From JBGSKY01 sp041740995 (lineage in GTDB: Bacteria; Planctomycetota; Planctomycetia; Pirellulales; Pirellulaceae): 64,000 nucleotides of DNA. The notes under the pieces are model-generated. The model was not told the origin of the DNA. It made no database searches and saw nothing but the letters and a program-made list of their open reading frames with translations. Location of the stretch: NCBI GenBank assembly GCA_041740995.1, contig JBGSKY010000287.1:14420-78419 (forward strand). Reading direction: 5' to 3'. Each line of letters opens with the position of its first letter. Within the stretch, counting starts at the first letter, position 1. This document shows, in pieces, positions 9,785 through 18,248 of the stretch. Made by a program: the position numbers and the translations under genes.

Positions 9785-10912
9785 TTACAACACATAGCGT
9801 ATCCAGCTCTCTGCCCGAATAACAAACATGATCGGTATGCCGGCGATTTGGACGTCCTCGGTATAGACCGCGACGATCGCTTGTGAACCACCCGGTAGCC
9901 GCAAATCGTCACCTTGATCCAGCTTAATTCGGACCGCAAATTGCGACGCTTGTTTGCTGCCCAGTACGGATGGAAGCAAGCCGGTTGCGCTCAATTGCCC
10001 GTCACCGGAAACATCGATTGTGTTGAGAACGCGACCCGTAAAAATCTCGCCGGGATAGCCAAACAATGCCACCTCAGAATACTGTCCTGCCTTGATGCGA
10101 AGATAATTCTTCTGATCGAAAGACGCCACGACAACGCCTCGATTGGCTTCGCTGCTTTCAAGAATGAAACTCATCACCGCAGTGCCTCCAGCCCCACCAA
10201 CCAACATACCAGGACGAAGCTGCAAATTGGTGACGTACCCATCGCCTGGCGCGAGAACAGTGGTCTGCTCCAAATCATATTTCGCATCGGCAAGTTGCGT
10301 TACCGCTTGCTCAATTTGTGATTTCGCAAGATCGACCGACAGCTTCGCTTGCGTCAAGCTCGCCTTGGCCTGGCTGACTGCTGCATCTGCCTCCGCAAAC
10401 CGATTCAATGAAAGATCGTAGTCTTCTTGGCTGACCGCATTGGATTCAATCAGTTGCGCGTTGCGGTCTCGATCTCGAGTTGAAAATTTCAGATTGGTCT
10501 CAGCTCGCGCCAGCGACGCATCGGCCAGATCGACCGAAGCGATCGCAACTTTCTCATTCTGTTCAGCCGCGTCAAGGGCCGCTGTCAGTCGGTTAACTGT
10601 GTTCTCATACGGCACTCGATCGACGCGAAAAAGCACATCGCCATTTTTAATCGGCGTGTTGGGCTGAACCGCGATTTCTACCACTCGACCGGCTTGTTTA
10701 AGCTGCGGCGCGATTGGAACAATCTCTTGAAAGACGCGAGCGGTCGTCGTGAAAGGATGAAAATATTGCGCACAAAACAACAACGCAATAATCAAACCGG
10801 GCCCGACCGATGCAGCCACAATCGCGATCGGAAGCGAAAGCTTGATCAACTTCAGCTTCGCGAAGACCAGCCACAAAAATCCGCAATAAATCAGCGCAAG
10901 TATCCAGGCCAT
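9785..10912 (-). CDS. HlyD/YibH-type membrane-fusion (adaptor) protein
   Basis: A 375-residue periplasmic adaptor. Two N-terminal hydrophobic stretches (about residues 3-17 and 25-50) anchor it. A biotinyl-lipoyl-like half (VAPQLKQAGRVVEIAVQPN), a long alpha-helical hairpin (about 105-205) and a second lipoyl half (LAPGDGYVTNLQLRPGM) follow, then the beta-barrel domain. This is the HlyD/EmrA fold. The start codon overlaps the stop of the preceding small gene (TAATG), so translation is coupled. The two upstream genes include a DUF3302 protein. In Enterobacteria, DUF3302 and HlyD-type proteins are paired as YiaW/YiaV and YibI/YibH. The transported substrate is unknown. Confidence 0.85.
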   Translation of the reverse strand: MAWILALIYCGFLWLVFAKLKLIKLSLPIAIVAASVGPGLIIALLFCAQYFHPFTTTARVFQEIVPIAPQLKQAGRVVEIAVQPNTPIKNGDVLFRVDRVPYENTVNRLTAALDAAEQNEKVAIASVDLADASLARAETNLKFSTRDRDRNAQLIESNAVSQEDYDLSLNRFAEADAAVSQAKASLTQAKLSVDLAKSQIEQAVTQLADAKYDLEQTTVLAPGDGYVTNLQLRPGMLVGGAGGTAVMSFILESSEANRGVVVASFDQKNYLRIKAGQYSEVALFGYPGEIFTGRVLNTIDVSGDGQLSATGLLPSVLGSKQASQFAVRIKLDQGDDLRLPGGSQAIVAVYTEDVQIAGIPIMFVIRAESWIRYVL

Positions 10913-11106
10913 TATTTGCCACCGACCTTTCCACCTTGATTAAGTTTTGCGAGTCTGGATTGCAATGATTGCAACCGAGTCGCCAATTCCGATAGCTCTA
11001 ATTGCGAACCGCTATGCTCATCCAATGCACTAGCCGACTTCGGAACCTGATTGAGCGAACAATAAAGGTAGACAACGAAAACGCAACTCAAGATGGCAGG
11101 TATCAC
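10912..11106 (-). CDS. Small membrane/coiled-coil protein of the DUF3302-HlyD operon
   Basis: A 64-residue protein with one N-terminal transmembrane helix (AILSCVFVVYLYCSL) and a Leu-heptad helix (LELSELATRLQSLQSRLAKL) ending in a Gly/Lys tail. The GTG start overlaps the stop of the DUF3302 gene (GTGA), and its own stop overlaps the HlyD start (TAATG). Such tight overlaps on both sides argue strongly that it is a real translated gene. No family is recognised. It may be a short partner of the adaptor, with the coiled coil in the periplasm. Confidence 0.7.
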   Translation of the reverse strand: MIPAILSCVFVVYLYCSLNQVPKSASALDEHSGSQLELSELATRLQSLQSRLAKLNQGGKVGGK

Positions 11107-11456
11107 TTGCTAGAGTCCTTCTTTGATTCTAATGCCGTCACCGCTTGTTCGAGCCCAACAATTTGATCGACCAACAATCGAACATCCGTACCTGAAACGC
11201 CAACCGTCGCCGCGGCGGATTGGTCGCGAACATAGGCCCAGACCATCGCAACAACCCAAAGAATTCCCGTCGGCAGACCCAGCCAACCGCAAATGTTAAT
11301 CGCATCGGACTGAGTATGATGACGCCGCCGCGCGATGTAGCCCGGCAAAGCAGCTAAGACGATAAGCAATCCCAATAATGCAACGGCGAAGCCCAGCATG
11401 AAAACTAACGCGACGATTCGCAGCGTCGGACCAAGCGATTCAAATTTATATTCCAT
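11103..11456 (-). CDS. DUF3302 inner-membrane protein (YiaW/YibI-like)
   Basis: A 117-residue protein with two transmembrane helices (about residues 9-33 and 53-72) separated by LPGYIARRRHHTQSDAINICG. This resembles E. coli YiaW (IPYLIAKKRNHPHADAIHVAGW). The cytoplasmic tail ends with a short coiled coil (IVGLEQAVTALESK), also as in YiaW. I chose ATG 11456 because the family begins there; an in-frame TTG at 11486 adds only a Cys-rich leader. DUF3302 genes sit next to HlyD-type adaptor genes in many Gram-negatives, and the same order is kept here. Molecular function unknown. Confidence 0.8.
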   Translation of the reverse strand: MEYKFESLGPTLRIVALVFMLGFAVALLGLLIVLAALPGYIARRRHHTQSDAINICGWLGLPTGILWVVAMVWAYVRDQSAAATVGVSGTDVRLLVDQIVGLEQAVTALESKKDSSK

Positions 11457-11519
11457 GTAGCGTTGCTTTCGAAGACAACCGAACAACCAACTATTTTCGT
11501 TCGCACTACGATCCGGTAA

Positions 11520-12848
11520 CTATTGCTTAGAGAATTTCAAAATCTTCTCCGCATTGCTATTGAGCAGATAGAGGATGCCGTTCTTGTCGAACTCATAGCG
11601 AAGCACCGAATCAATCGCGGTTAAGAAACGTTGCTCCTGATCCATCATCGCTGGTGCGGCCGCGCGGCGCGTTGCAGCCAGTGGACCAAAAACCATTCCC
11701 ATGTTGCCATCGATTTTGACTGTCCCGGTATAACGGTTTACGCAGGTGCTGCCACTTACCTTACCATCAGCGGCGAACTCCACCGTTGTCTGTGCATTGT
11801 CCAGCACACCGCGGCCATCGATGTCTTCCAGCAGCCACGAACCGATCAGCTTCGAATCATCCGACTTTGCATCCGCCGGAAACATAGTCTTCCAGTCCTG
11901 CTTCATATCGACCACCGTCCAGCCCCGCTGCGGTGCGACTTCAAGTGCCGTCGTCAGTTTCCCGCTGCTCTTCGGATTGGCATCATAAGCGTACTCGCGG
12001 TCGGCATCGGTGTGATGGACGATCAACCCAAAGCTTGTTAGCGGATTGTCAATCGTCGTATACTCCATCATTGCTTGATCGCCATCACTGTTACCGAAAC
12101 AAGCGATCGGTCGACGGCCAATAAATTGAGCAATGCCGACTGGCTTGCCTTCTTTGTCGTCGACAAACAAAGTATCCATTGTTTTGGTAAGCGTCGGCTT
12201 ACCATCGACCAACGCGTATTTCATTTTCGAATTCGAGCCGATGATCTGTTGTGGCGGAATGCCGTAGGTGGCTTCGGCAAAGACACGCATGAAGTCTTGT
12301 CCACCTCCTGAAACAATCCAAGTCTCAAATTCATTGGCCCGCAAGTAGTCAAGCACTTCAAGCATCGGTTGATAGACGACTTGGTCATACGGACGGTCGA
12401 ACTTCGGATGCTTCGCTGTCTTCAACCAGTTGGTCACGCTTACTCCAAACTCATCCGGCGTCATACCCGAGTGAGTCAAGGCAATTATCTTTACCAGGCC
12501 CGCATAGCTGTCCGACTTTAACGCCGCAACATCGCCGCTCAACAGCGCTGCGACCGCCGGGTCGTCTTTCAGTGCTGGATTATCCGGCAACATCCGCTTG
12601 ACTTCATCGAACGCAAAGACGGCTTGAATCGGCAACGGATCTTCGCACCACAGGGTCCCATCGTTATCGAAGACCGCAATTCGCTGACTCGCTGGCACAA
12701 AGGATTCCGCGCCCTCGGTCGTCACGCTTTGTACAAAAGCAACGATCGCTTTTTTCGAAGGCGTATCATTCCAAGATGGCAATGGATCTTGCGCTAGTCC
12801 GTAAGTTGCATGGTAAATTGCCAAGGCTACAACGAAGTAAAACTTCAT
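11520..12848 (-). CDS. Exported HAD phosphatase fused to a META-like domain
   Basis: A 442-residue protein with a signal peptide (VVALAIYHATYGLAQ). The first domain (about residues 35-330) is a HAD-superfamily phosphatase: AVFDNDGTLWCEDP is motif I with the DxD nucleophile, TWIVSGGGQDF is motif II, and IACFGNSDGDQAMM is motif IV. This is the phosphoserine phosphatase-like branch. The last ~105 residues (LIGSWLLEDIDGRG... FAADGKVSGSTCVNRYTG) look like a META/HslJ domain. It precedes the DUF3302 gene by 63 bases on the same strand and is probably the first gene of that operon. The export signal implies periplasmic phosphate-ester cleavage; the substrate is unknown. Confidence 0.82.
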   Translation of the reverse strand: MKFYFVVALAIYHATYGLAQDPLPSWNDTPSKKAIVAFVQSVTTEGAESFVPASQRIAVFDNDGTLWCEDPLPIQAVFAFDEVKRMLPDNPALKDDPAVAALLSGDVAALKSDSYAGLVKIIALTHSGMTPDEFGVSVTNWLKTAKHPKFDRPYDQVVYQPMLEVLDYLRANEFETWIVSGGGQDFMRVFAEATYGIPPQQIIGSNSKMKYALVDGKPTLTKTMDTLFVDDKEGKPVGIAQFIGRRPIACFGNSDGDQAMMEYTTIDNPLTSFGLIVHHTDADREYAYDANPKSSGKLTTALEVAPQRGWTVVDMKQDWKTMFPADAKSDDSKLIGSWLLEDIDGRGVLDNAQTTVEFAADGKVSGSTCVNRYTGTVKIDGNMGMVFGPLAATRRAAAPAMMDQEQRFLTAIDSVLRYEFDKNGILYLLNSNAEKILKFSKQ

Positions 12849-13874
12849 GGTCGAGATGTAAACCTGCTAAAGACGACAACGGGTGGGTTTGTTCAATTGG
12901 CGAGCGATTCTATCATACAGAATTTGTCCCGAATGTTTAGCTGCCAGCCGCCACCGTGCTCCCAGAACCTTTGCAAAAAACGAGCGACAACGCGGAAAAG
13001 GATAATTCCCGCCAACAAAAACTACCTTACCGCGTTCGGACAAACAGTACGATAGACTTCAGTCAGGGACTCACCACATAGGCCAGATAAAAGCGATCGT
13101 TACTGCCTTCCCACGGAAACGATTTCGCCAACTAGCAAACAACCCGTCGTCCAGCTAGGTTCAGTTTTGCAATAGGCCAAAATTGCCAACTCCGCCATAG
13201 TTTGCGGCCTCCGTCGGATAGTGATAATGAGTTCAACCGTAGGGACAGACTTATATTGGAAGTGTTCTATAAATAGTTCTTCAGACTCGTTGTTGAAACT
13301 GGATGTTTCGTCGTTGCCGCAACGTTGCTGTTTGTTCTCGCCCAGTCTCGCGCACACGCCACGCAAAGTGACGGTTGGCAACCGATCAATGATGCGTCAG
13401 ATTCAGGAACTCTCTCTCCGTCGTTACTTGATTCCGTAAGCAAAAATTGTTTTGTAGGGTGTTCTGTTGGGCTTAGCGGGCGTTCAATAGCACTCGCTGT
13501 CGGCGGAACACGAGAAGATCTTGACGCGTTTGCTCGGGTTGAATTCGCCGCACTTTGGTAGAGACCTAAAGTCATTAGGGAAAGGAATTCGAAATCCCCG
13601 TTGGATTGCGTACACATCGATTTCCAGGAGCAGAGGCATTCAGTCGATTTAGTGTGGCTAAGCAAATCCACAATGCGATTGGGACCTTCAGTAATTCGAA
13701 CTCCGATGCAGAACTTCCAATTCAACGGATCGTTTGGGTTGTTGTTGGAATCGATAAACTGATACGATACAGCGACGACAGAGCCATGACCGATGCGGTC
13801 AGGACCCAACCTTTCGCCGCCCCGTGGGTTGCGGCGTCGAACCAATTGTCGCTCGCTTTTTGATTGGATAACTG
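12849..13874. other. About 1 kb intergenic region without a supported gene
   Basis: No reading frame here has a recognisable domain. The longest (minus strand, 13267-13914, 215 codons) has Ser/Thr/Asn-rich shadow-like composition and runs into the 5' end of moaC. Parts such as WKFCIGVRITEGPN could be remnant coding sequence, but this cannot be shown. The region separates the divergently transcribed HAD-META and moaC genes, so it must hold both promoters. Confidence 0.4.
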
Positions 13875-14381
13875 TTGTTGTCGATCCAGCCGGAAAAAAC
13901 CGTTGAACTGACACATCTGAGCCAAAGCGGTGCGGCTCGGATGGTCGACGTTTCAGAAAAAATCGTCTCCCACCGAATGGCTATCGCTAAAGGCGAGATT
14001 TTGCTCAACGAAGTCGCAGCGGCGGCGGTCAAATCGCGGGACTCATTTAAGGGCGACGTGCTGCAAATTGCAAGGATTGCAGGCATTCAGGCGGCAAAGC
14101 AGACCAGCTCACTGATCCCGCTGTGCCATGTGATTCCGTTGGAAAAAGTCAGCATTGATTTTGAGTGGCTAGCCACCAATCGGCTGCAGTGTACCTGTGA
14201 AGTTGTCGCGACTGCAAAAACTGGTGTTGAAATGGAAGCCATTACTGCGGTTAGCATTGCGCTGGCGACGGTGTACGATATGCTCAAGTCGGTCGATCGC
14301 GAAATGACGATCACGAACGTGGCATTGTGGCAGAAACAGGGCGGTATTCGCGGAACTTACCAACGAGACGAAACAAATTGA
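13875..14381 (+). CDS. moaC: Cyclic pyranopterin monophosphate synthase
   Basis: A 168-residue MoaC, the usual family length. LTHLSQSGAARMVDVSEK is the family N-terminus. KGDVLQIARIAGIQAAK with LIPLCHVIPLEKV, and GVEMEAITAVSIALATVYDMLKS with the MoaC active-site glutamate, are all present. It converts 3',8-cyclo-GTP to cyclic pyranopterin monophosphate in molybdenum cofactor synthesis, in the cytoplasm. The best start is TTG at 13875; no ATG fits without removing conserved sequence. No other mo-co gene is adjacent. Its stop overlaps the start of the polyprenyl synthase (TGATG), coupling translation of two unrelated pathways. Confidence 0.93.
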   Translation: MLSIQPEKTVELTHLSQSGAARMVDVSEKIVSHRMAIAKGEILLNEVAAAAVKSRDSFKGDVLQIARIAGIQAAKQTSSLIPLCHVIPLEKVSIDFEWLATNRLQCTCEVVATAKTGVEMEAITAVSIALATVYDMLKSVDREMTITNVALWQKQGGIRGTYQRDETN

Positions 14382-15505
14382 TGAGCCCCTTTGCACTGGT
14401 TGACGATTTTTCTCAAGCTAAACCGACTCTGCGAGCCGATTTCCAACCCGGCAAGCCATTCGTTTTGGACGGTTCCCGCTTCCAAGCACTTCAATCCTCC
14501 TCGGCTGAGAGAGCCCCTCAGCTCGATTATCGGGCTGAATTGGTCCGATCGCTGCAAACAATCGCTGGGCCACTGGCGCGCGTCGAATTGCTGCTCGCGG
14601 ACAGTTTGCGATCCAAGCACGCGGCGGTCCAGCCGTTGCTCGACCACGTAACCGGACTAGGCGGCAAACGACTGCGGCCGGCGCTTTTGCTGCTGACCAC
14701 TCAATCTTATGGTCACGTAACCGATGAAGCGATTCGGCTGGCTGTTGTGGTCGAGCTCGTGCACACCGCGACGTTGGTCCACGACGACATTTTGGATGTT
14801 GCAACAACTCGGCGTCACCAACCGACGCTGCATTGCAAGTGGGACGTCGAGCGAGCGATTTTGGTCGGCGATTGGCTCTTTACACAGGCGTACAGCTTGG
14901 CAAACGCTGGCGATTCCACGGTTCCTGGTCGATGGGTGGCCGACGCGGCGAAAGCGGTCTGCGAAGGCGAAATCCAACAAGACGAAGCGGCCGGCCGCGG
15001 AGATGTAAGCGAATCAGCTTACTTCCAAATGCTCGCTGGCAAGACCGGAGCCTTGTGTGCAATCAGTTGCGGACTGGGAGCTTGGGCGGCCGGTGCAGAC
15101 CTAAAAAACTGCGAGCGAATGTACGATTTTGGGATGAAGCTTGGCATCGCGTTTCAAATCCACGACGATTGGCTCGATATTTGGGGCGACGCAGAGAAAA
15201 CTGGTAAGCCGGTTGGTGGCGATTTGCAAGGCGGAAAATGGACGTTGCCGTTGCTGCGATTTCGCGACACCGCGACCGATGAAGAGAATCAGCGGCTGCG
15301 ACAATTGCTGAGCGGCGAACAAAATTCGGCATGTGTTGTGAAGATCAAACGTCTCTTGGACAGCTCTGACGCGAGTGAATACACGCGATCGATGGCCAGT
15401 CGCATGATTGCCGAGGCGATTGAGAGCATTGCTGATTTGCCAGCCAGCCCGCAGCGCGATGCGCTCCAGCGGCTTGCCACCGCTGCCGTCCAGCGAACTT
15501 GCTAA
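14381..15505 (+). CDS. Trans-polyprenyl diphosphate synthase
   Basis: A 374-residue isoprenyl diphosphate synthase. GGKRLRPALLLL near 94-105, the first aspartate-rich motif DDILD at 135-139 and the second DDWLDIWGD are intact. It condenses isopentenyl diphosphate to make a long-chain prenyl diphosphate, probably the menaquinone side chain, as in the IspB/HepT type. An N-terminal extension of about 48 residues precedes the family core. ATG 14381 shares its A with the moaC stop (TGATG). An in-frame start at 14327 lies inside moaC and is less likely. The exact chain length cannot be read off confidently. Confidence 0.88.
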   Translation: MSPFALVDDFSQAKPTLRADFQPGKPFVLDGSRFQALQSSSAERAPQLDYRAELVRSLQTIAGPLARVELLLADSLRSKHAAVQPLLDHVTGLGGKRLRPALLLLTTQSYGHVTDEAIRLAVVVELVHTATLVHDDILDVATTRRHQPTLHCKWDVERAILVGDWLFTQAYSLANAGDSTVPGRWVADAAKAVCEGEIQQDEAAGRGDVSESAYFQMLAGKTGALCAISCGLGAWAAGADLKNCERMYDFGMKLGIAFQIHDDWLDIWGDAEKTGKPVGGDLQGGKWTLPLLRFRDTATDEENQRLRQLLSGEQNSACVVKIKRLLDSSDASEYTRSMASRMIAEAIESIADLPASPQRDALQRLATAAVQRTC

Positions 15506-15521
15506 TTCGTCGTCCAGAGAA

Positions 15522-16544
15522 TTATGACGCAGGGGTAGAGACTTCTTGCGTTTGAAGCTGTCGTTGCAGATCGCTCAGCTTGCTTCTCGCGTTCGCTTCT
15601 CCGGCGACTTCTTCGCCAGGTGCATGCCCCCAGTAAACGCGGCGGTCATCTTTTAGCTGGATTTCAAACACCCAGCGAACTTGTAAACTGCCCGGATTTT
15701 CGACTTTTACATTGATTCGATCGACGCCCAGCGCAATGCGGGATTCTTCAAGAACAGTGCACAGCGAAAGTGCTTTCACGACTCTTGGGTCATTGTAAGG
15801 CGTGCCGACTTTGCCGGTCGGCGGTTCCGCATTTGGGCAAAAAATCTTGATATACCGGTCGTCCCAAGCGATTCGAGGCAGAAAAATCCCCTGCTCGTCG
15901 ACTAAAAAGTATAAATCTTCTATGGCGGCCTGCCTCTGACCAGCAGACTCACCGTCGCTGTTGTTGGCAGACATTGTGTTCAGCGGGAGACCGTCGGTTT
16001 CTGTCGGCGCGGCCGCGCTGATAAATCGCTCATGATGGATGTATGCAAATGGACGACGATAGCTAACATCGACCTTGACCTGCGCACCAGCCATTTTCTG
16101 GACCCGCAGAACCCGAGAAATCCAAGGGTGGTTGTTGTAGGCCGCGGCAATCGTCGAGCTCGCTTCGCGGTCGAGCAGCGATACGCGTTCGAGCCGGCTA
16201 CCGCGGTAAACTTCGTCGTTGATATCGCTTTTGATCCACTCCGGCTGCGGTGAAAGCGTGATATTTTGTGGCTGCAATCCGTAGAGGCTATGATCCAAGC
16301 TGCTCGCGCCGTACTTAATCCAAAGCACGTATCCAAGAACGATCAGAATCGCCGGTCCAACCATGCTAAGGGCTGCGGTTCGCGGAATGCTTGTAGCAAC
16401 GCGATTCCATGTCTCGAAGCTGCGCGAGACAAACGAACGGTTTGGTGGCACAGCAGGTTCCGCGCGGGACATTCCGTTTATGCTCCATTCCGGTAAAAGT
16501 TGGCTTTGAAGATCACGCGACTGATCAAAAACCATTGAAAACAC
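15522..16544 (-). CDS. ftsQ: Divergent FtsQ-like divisome protein
   Basis: A 340-residue bitopic protein: cytoplasmic N-terminus of about 58 residues, one transmembrane helix (MVGPAILIVLGYVLWI), then an extracytoplasmic POTRA-like domain. That domain has strand ITLSPQPEW near 94, helix SSTIAAAYNNHPWISRV and strand VKVDVSYRRPFAYIH. A beta domain follows with LYFLVDEQGIFLP and a terminal strand RWVFEIQLKDDRRVYWG, then helix SKLSDLQRQLQ. The order and the 'hPWI..h.V.......h.V...RP.A' pattern match FtsQ/DivIB. It lies 26 bases after murB, the same order (murB-ftsQ) as in division/cell-wall clusters of other bacteria. Starts are GTG 16544 or ATG 16535. Name given with moderate confidence. Confidence 0.65.
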   Translation of the reverse strand: MFSMVFDQSRDLQSQLLPEWSINGMSRAEPAVPPNRSFVSRSFETWNRVATSIPRTAALSMVGPAILIVLGYVLWIKYGASSLDHSLYGLQPQNITLSPQPEWIKSDINDEVYRGSRLERVSLLDREASSTIAAAYNNHPWISRVLRVQKMAGAQVKVDVSYRRPFAYIHHERFISAAAPTETDGLPLNTMSANNSDGESAGQRQAAIEDLYFLVDEQGIFLPRIAWDDRYIKIFCPNAEPPTGKVGTPYNDPRVVKALSLCTVLEESRIALGVDRINVKVENPGSLQVRWVFEIQLKDDRRVYWGHAPGEEVAGEANARSKLSDLQRQLQTQEVSTPAS

Positions 16545-16570
16545 AGGATTTTAGACAGTCGTCGGCGATG

Positions 16571-17449
16571 TTACCAAATCCGAGGATGAAGCTGCAATTG
16601 CACCCCTCGCTTTTCTTCCACCGTTCGCCGGACGACGTCCAGCAATCTTAGCACGTCATTTGCGTCCGCTTTGCCATCGACCACGATGTAATTTGGATAA
16701 GCCGGACAAATCTGAGCCGTTCCCTCGCGATGACCGGCCAGAGAGCATTCCGAAATCAGTTTGGCGGCTGAACCCAAGTCGGGATCGACAAACGCAAGGG
16801 CTGTCCGCGAAAATTGGCTCGGTTGCCCTGCTCGTTTGACGATCCACATGGTTTGCATGCGTTTGGTCAGTGCGGTTGGATCGCCAAATTGCAGCTTCAA
16901 TTCGACATCGAGAATCAACAACTCATCAAGCGAGCTTTGTCGGGTCCCGAAATGCATTTGGCTCCGAACGACTTCGGTCACCGTGCCATCACTGGCGAGC
17001 AATCTTGCCGAATGGACCAGCGAGCCAATATCGCCATTCAAAGTCCCGGCGTTTCCGTGCAATGCACCGCCGATTGTGCCGGGAATGCCAACTAAGTGTT
17101 CGATGCCGCCTAGCTTCGCCCCGATGCAGAAACTAATCAAGTGGCTCAGCCTTGCCCCACCGCCGCAACGCACCATTGCGCCGTCGGTGCTCATTGACGT
17201 GAAGACTGGCGAAGCGATTGAGATCACCGCTCCGTCAAAGCCGCCGCTGCGAATGATTAAGTTCGAGCCGCCGCCGATGACCCGCATTGCAACGCGGGCT
17301 TTATGACAGGCTTGAACGATTCCGATCAGCTCTTTTTCGCTTGAAGGCTCAATAAAATAGCGGGCCGGGCCACCCAGACCCAACGTTGTATATGCCGCCA
17401 AGGGCTCGTTTTCGCGAACAATGTGCTCGTAGCCAGCCAAAAAACTCAT
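16571..17449 (-). CDS. murB: UDP-N-acetylenolpyruvoylglucosamine reductase
   Basis: A FAD-dependent reductase making UDP-N-acetylmuramate for peptidoglycan. The chosen start gives 292 residues (MSFLAGYEHIVRENEPLAAYTTLGLGG), matching the family N-terminus. In-frame starts at 17536 and 17563 would add up to 38 residues unlike MurB. FAD-binding RVIGGGSNLIIRSGGFDG, GIPGTIGGALHGNAG with its family Gly/Asn residues, and the C-terminal SAAKLISECSLAGHREG with catalytic Ser/Glu region and HPRIW end are present. It sits between a FabZ-like dehydratase gene and the FtsQ-like gene. A complete MurB supports a peptidoglycan wall in this planctomycete. Confidence 0.93.
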   Translation of the reverse strand: MSFLAGYEHIVRENEPLAAYTTLGLGGPARYFIEPSSEKELIGIVQACHKARVAMRVIGGGSNLIIRSGGFDGAVISIASPVFTSMSTDGAMVRCGGGARLSHLISFCIGAKLGGIEHLVGIPGTIGGALHGNAGTLNGDIGSLVHSARLLASDGTVTEVVRSQMHFGTRQSSLDELLILDVELKLQFGDPTALTKRMQTMWIVKRAGQPSQFSRTALAFVDPDLGSAAKLISECSLAGHREGTAQICPAYPNYIVVDGKADANDVLRLLDVVRRTVEEKRGVQLQLHPRIW

Positions 17450-17632
17450 GCAACTTACCCAGCCACTTTTGGCCTTGCCCCGAAAATCTGAAAATGCCTC
17501 AACGCTATCCACCAGTTTCGACGCTTGACCGCTCATCGACAAGCCCCGTTGCAGCCATAACAAGTAGGCCAGGATCGGTCTTGGCCTGCGATTGCGATCC
17601 GCGGACAGCTCGCCGCAGAAACTTGTGAGTCG

Positions 17633-18106
17633 TCAGGACTTTGGAAACATCTCTTCGAACTGCTCGCGTTTTGCGACGGACAGAAAAGTGTCGTGCAAGG
17701 ACTGCGGATCGCCGGCCGCATCGCTGACACTTGGTGCGATGACCAGCCGAGCGGATACGGCGACAACATCGCCCTTAGTACCTTGACACTTCATCAAGAA
17801 TCGATCGCCGTCCCGTTTGACGAGCTCGCAGGCGATTTCAAGCGTCTCGTTTGGCCCGACAAAGTCGGCGAATTTCACGTTCCGAGCTTCGGCCATGTAT
17901 AACAGCCCACTTTTGTATTGCAGCATGTCGTAAATCAACCAACACGAGGCCTGATAAAGCGATTCAAGCATCAAGACGCCGGGCAAAACGGCGAACAATG
18001 GAAAGTGGTCGCGCAAATAGTCTTCGCGGCCGGTGACTAATCGAGAAGCGCGGATCGAAACACCCGGCACCAGCTCGCTGAAGCTGTCGAGCTGGCTGAA
18101 CCGCAT
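17633..18106 (-). CDS. FabZ-like 3-hydroxyacyl-ACP dehydratase family protein
   Basis: A 157-residue hot-dog-fold protein. DHFPLFAVLPGVLMLESLYQA near 32-52 is the FabZ/FabA active-site region, with catalytic His of HFP and Glu of MLES. ARNVKFADFVGPNETLEIACEL is the matching second half. Planctomycete members usually start MRF, hence 18106; ATG 18139 and TTG 18166 are alternatives. The family dehydrates beta-hydroxyacyl-ACP in fatty-acid synthesis. It sits upstream of murB, which recalls fabZ being near lipid A and cell-wall genes in other Gram-negatives. Whether it is the housekeeping FabZ or a paralogue cannot be decided. Confidence 0.85.
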   Translation of the reverse strand: MRFSQLDSFSELVPGVSIRASRLVTGREDYLRDHFPLFAVLPGVLMLESLYQASCWLIYDMLQYKSGLLYMAEARNVKFADFVGPNETLEIACELVKRDGDRFLMKCQGTKGDVVAVSARLVIAPSVSDAAGDPQSLHDTFLSVAKREQFEEMFPKS

Positions 18107-18248
18107 GATCGGGAACTTGGGATGATTCTGTGCTGGCATGGATAATAAAAGGTTTCGTGGTGACAATCATGAAGCGACATTTTTGCGATTTGGGATTTTA
18201 ATGCAAGAAGTCCGCATTGTCAGTTCGGGAAACCGTTGCTGACGCATG

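Noticed and set aside
13267..13914. 215-codon minus-strand frame next to moaC
   Set aside because: No recognised domain, Ser/Thr/Asn/Arg-rich shadow-like composition, and it overlaps the moaC start. Kept only as a remark in the intergenic entry.
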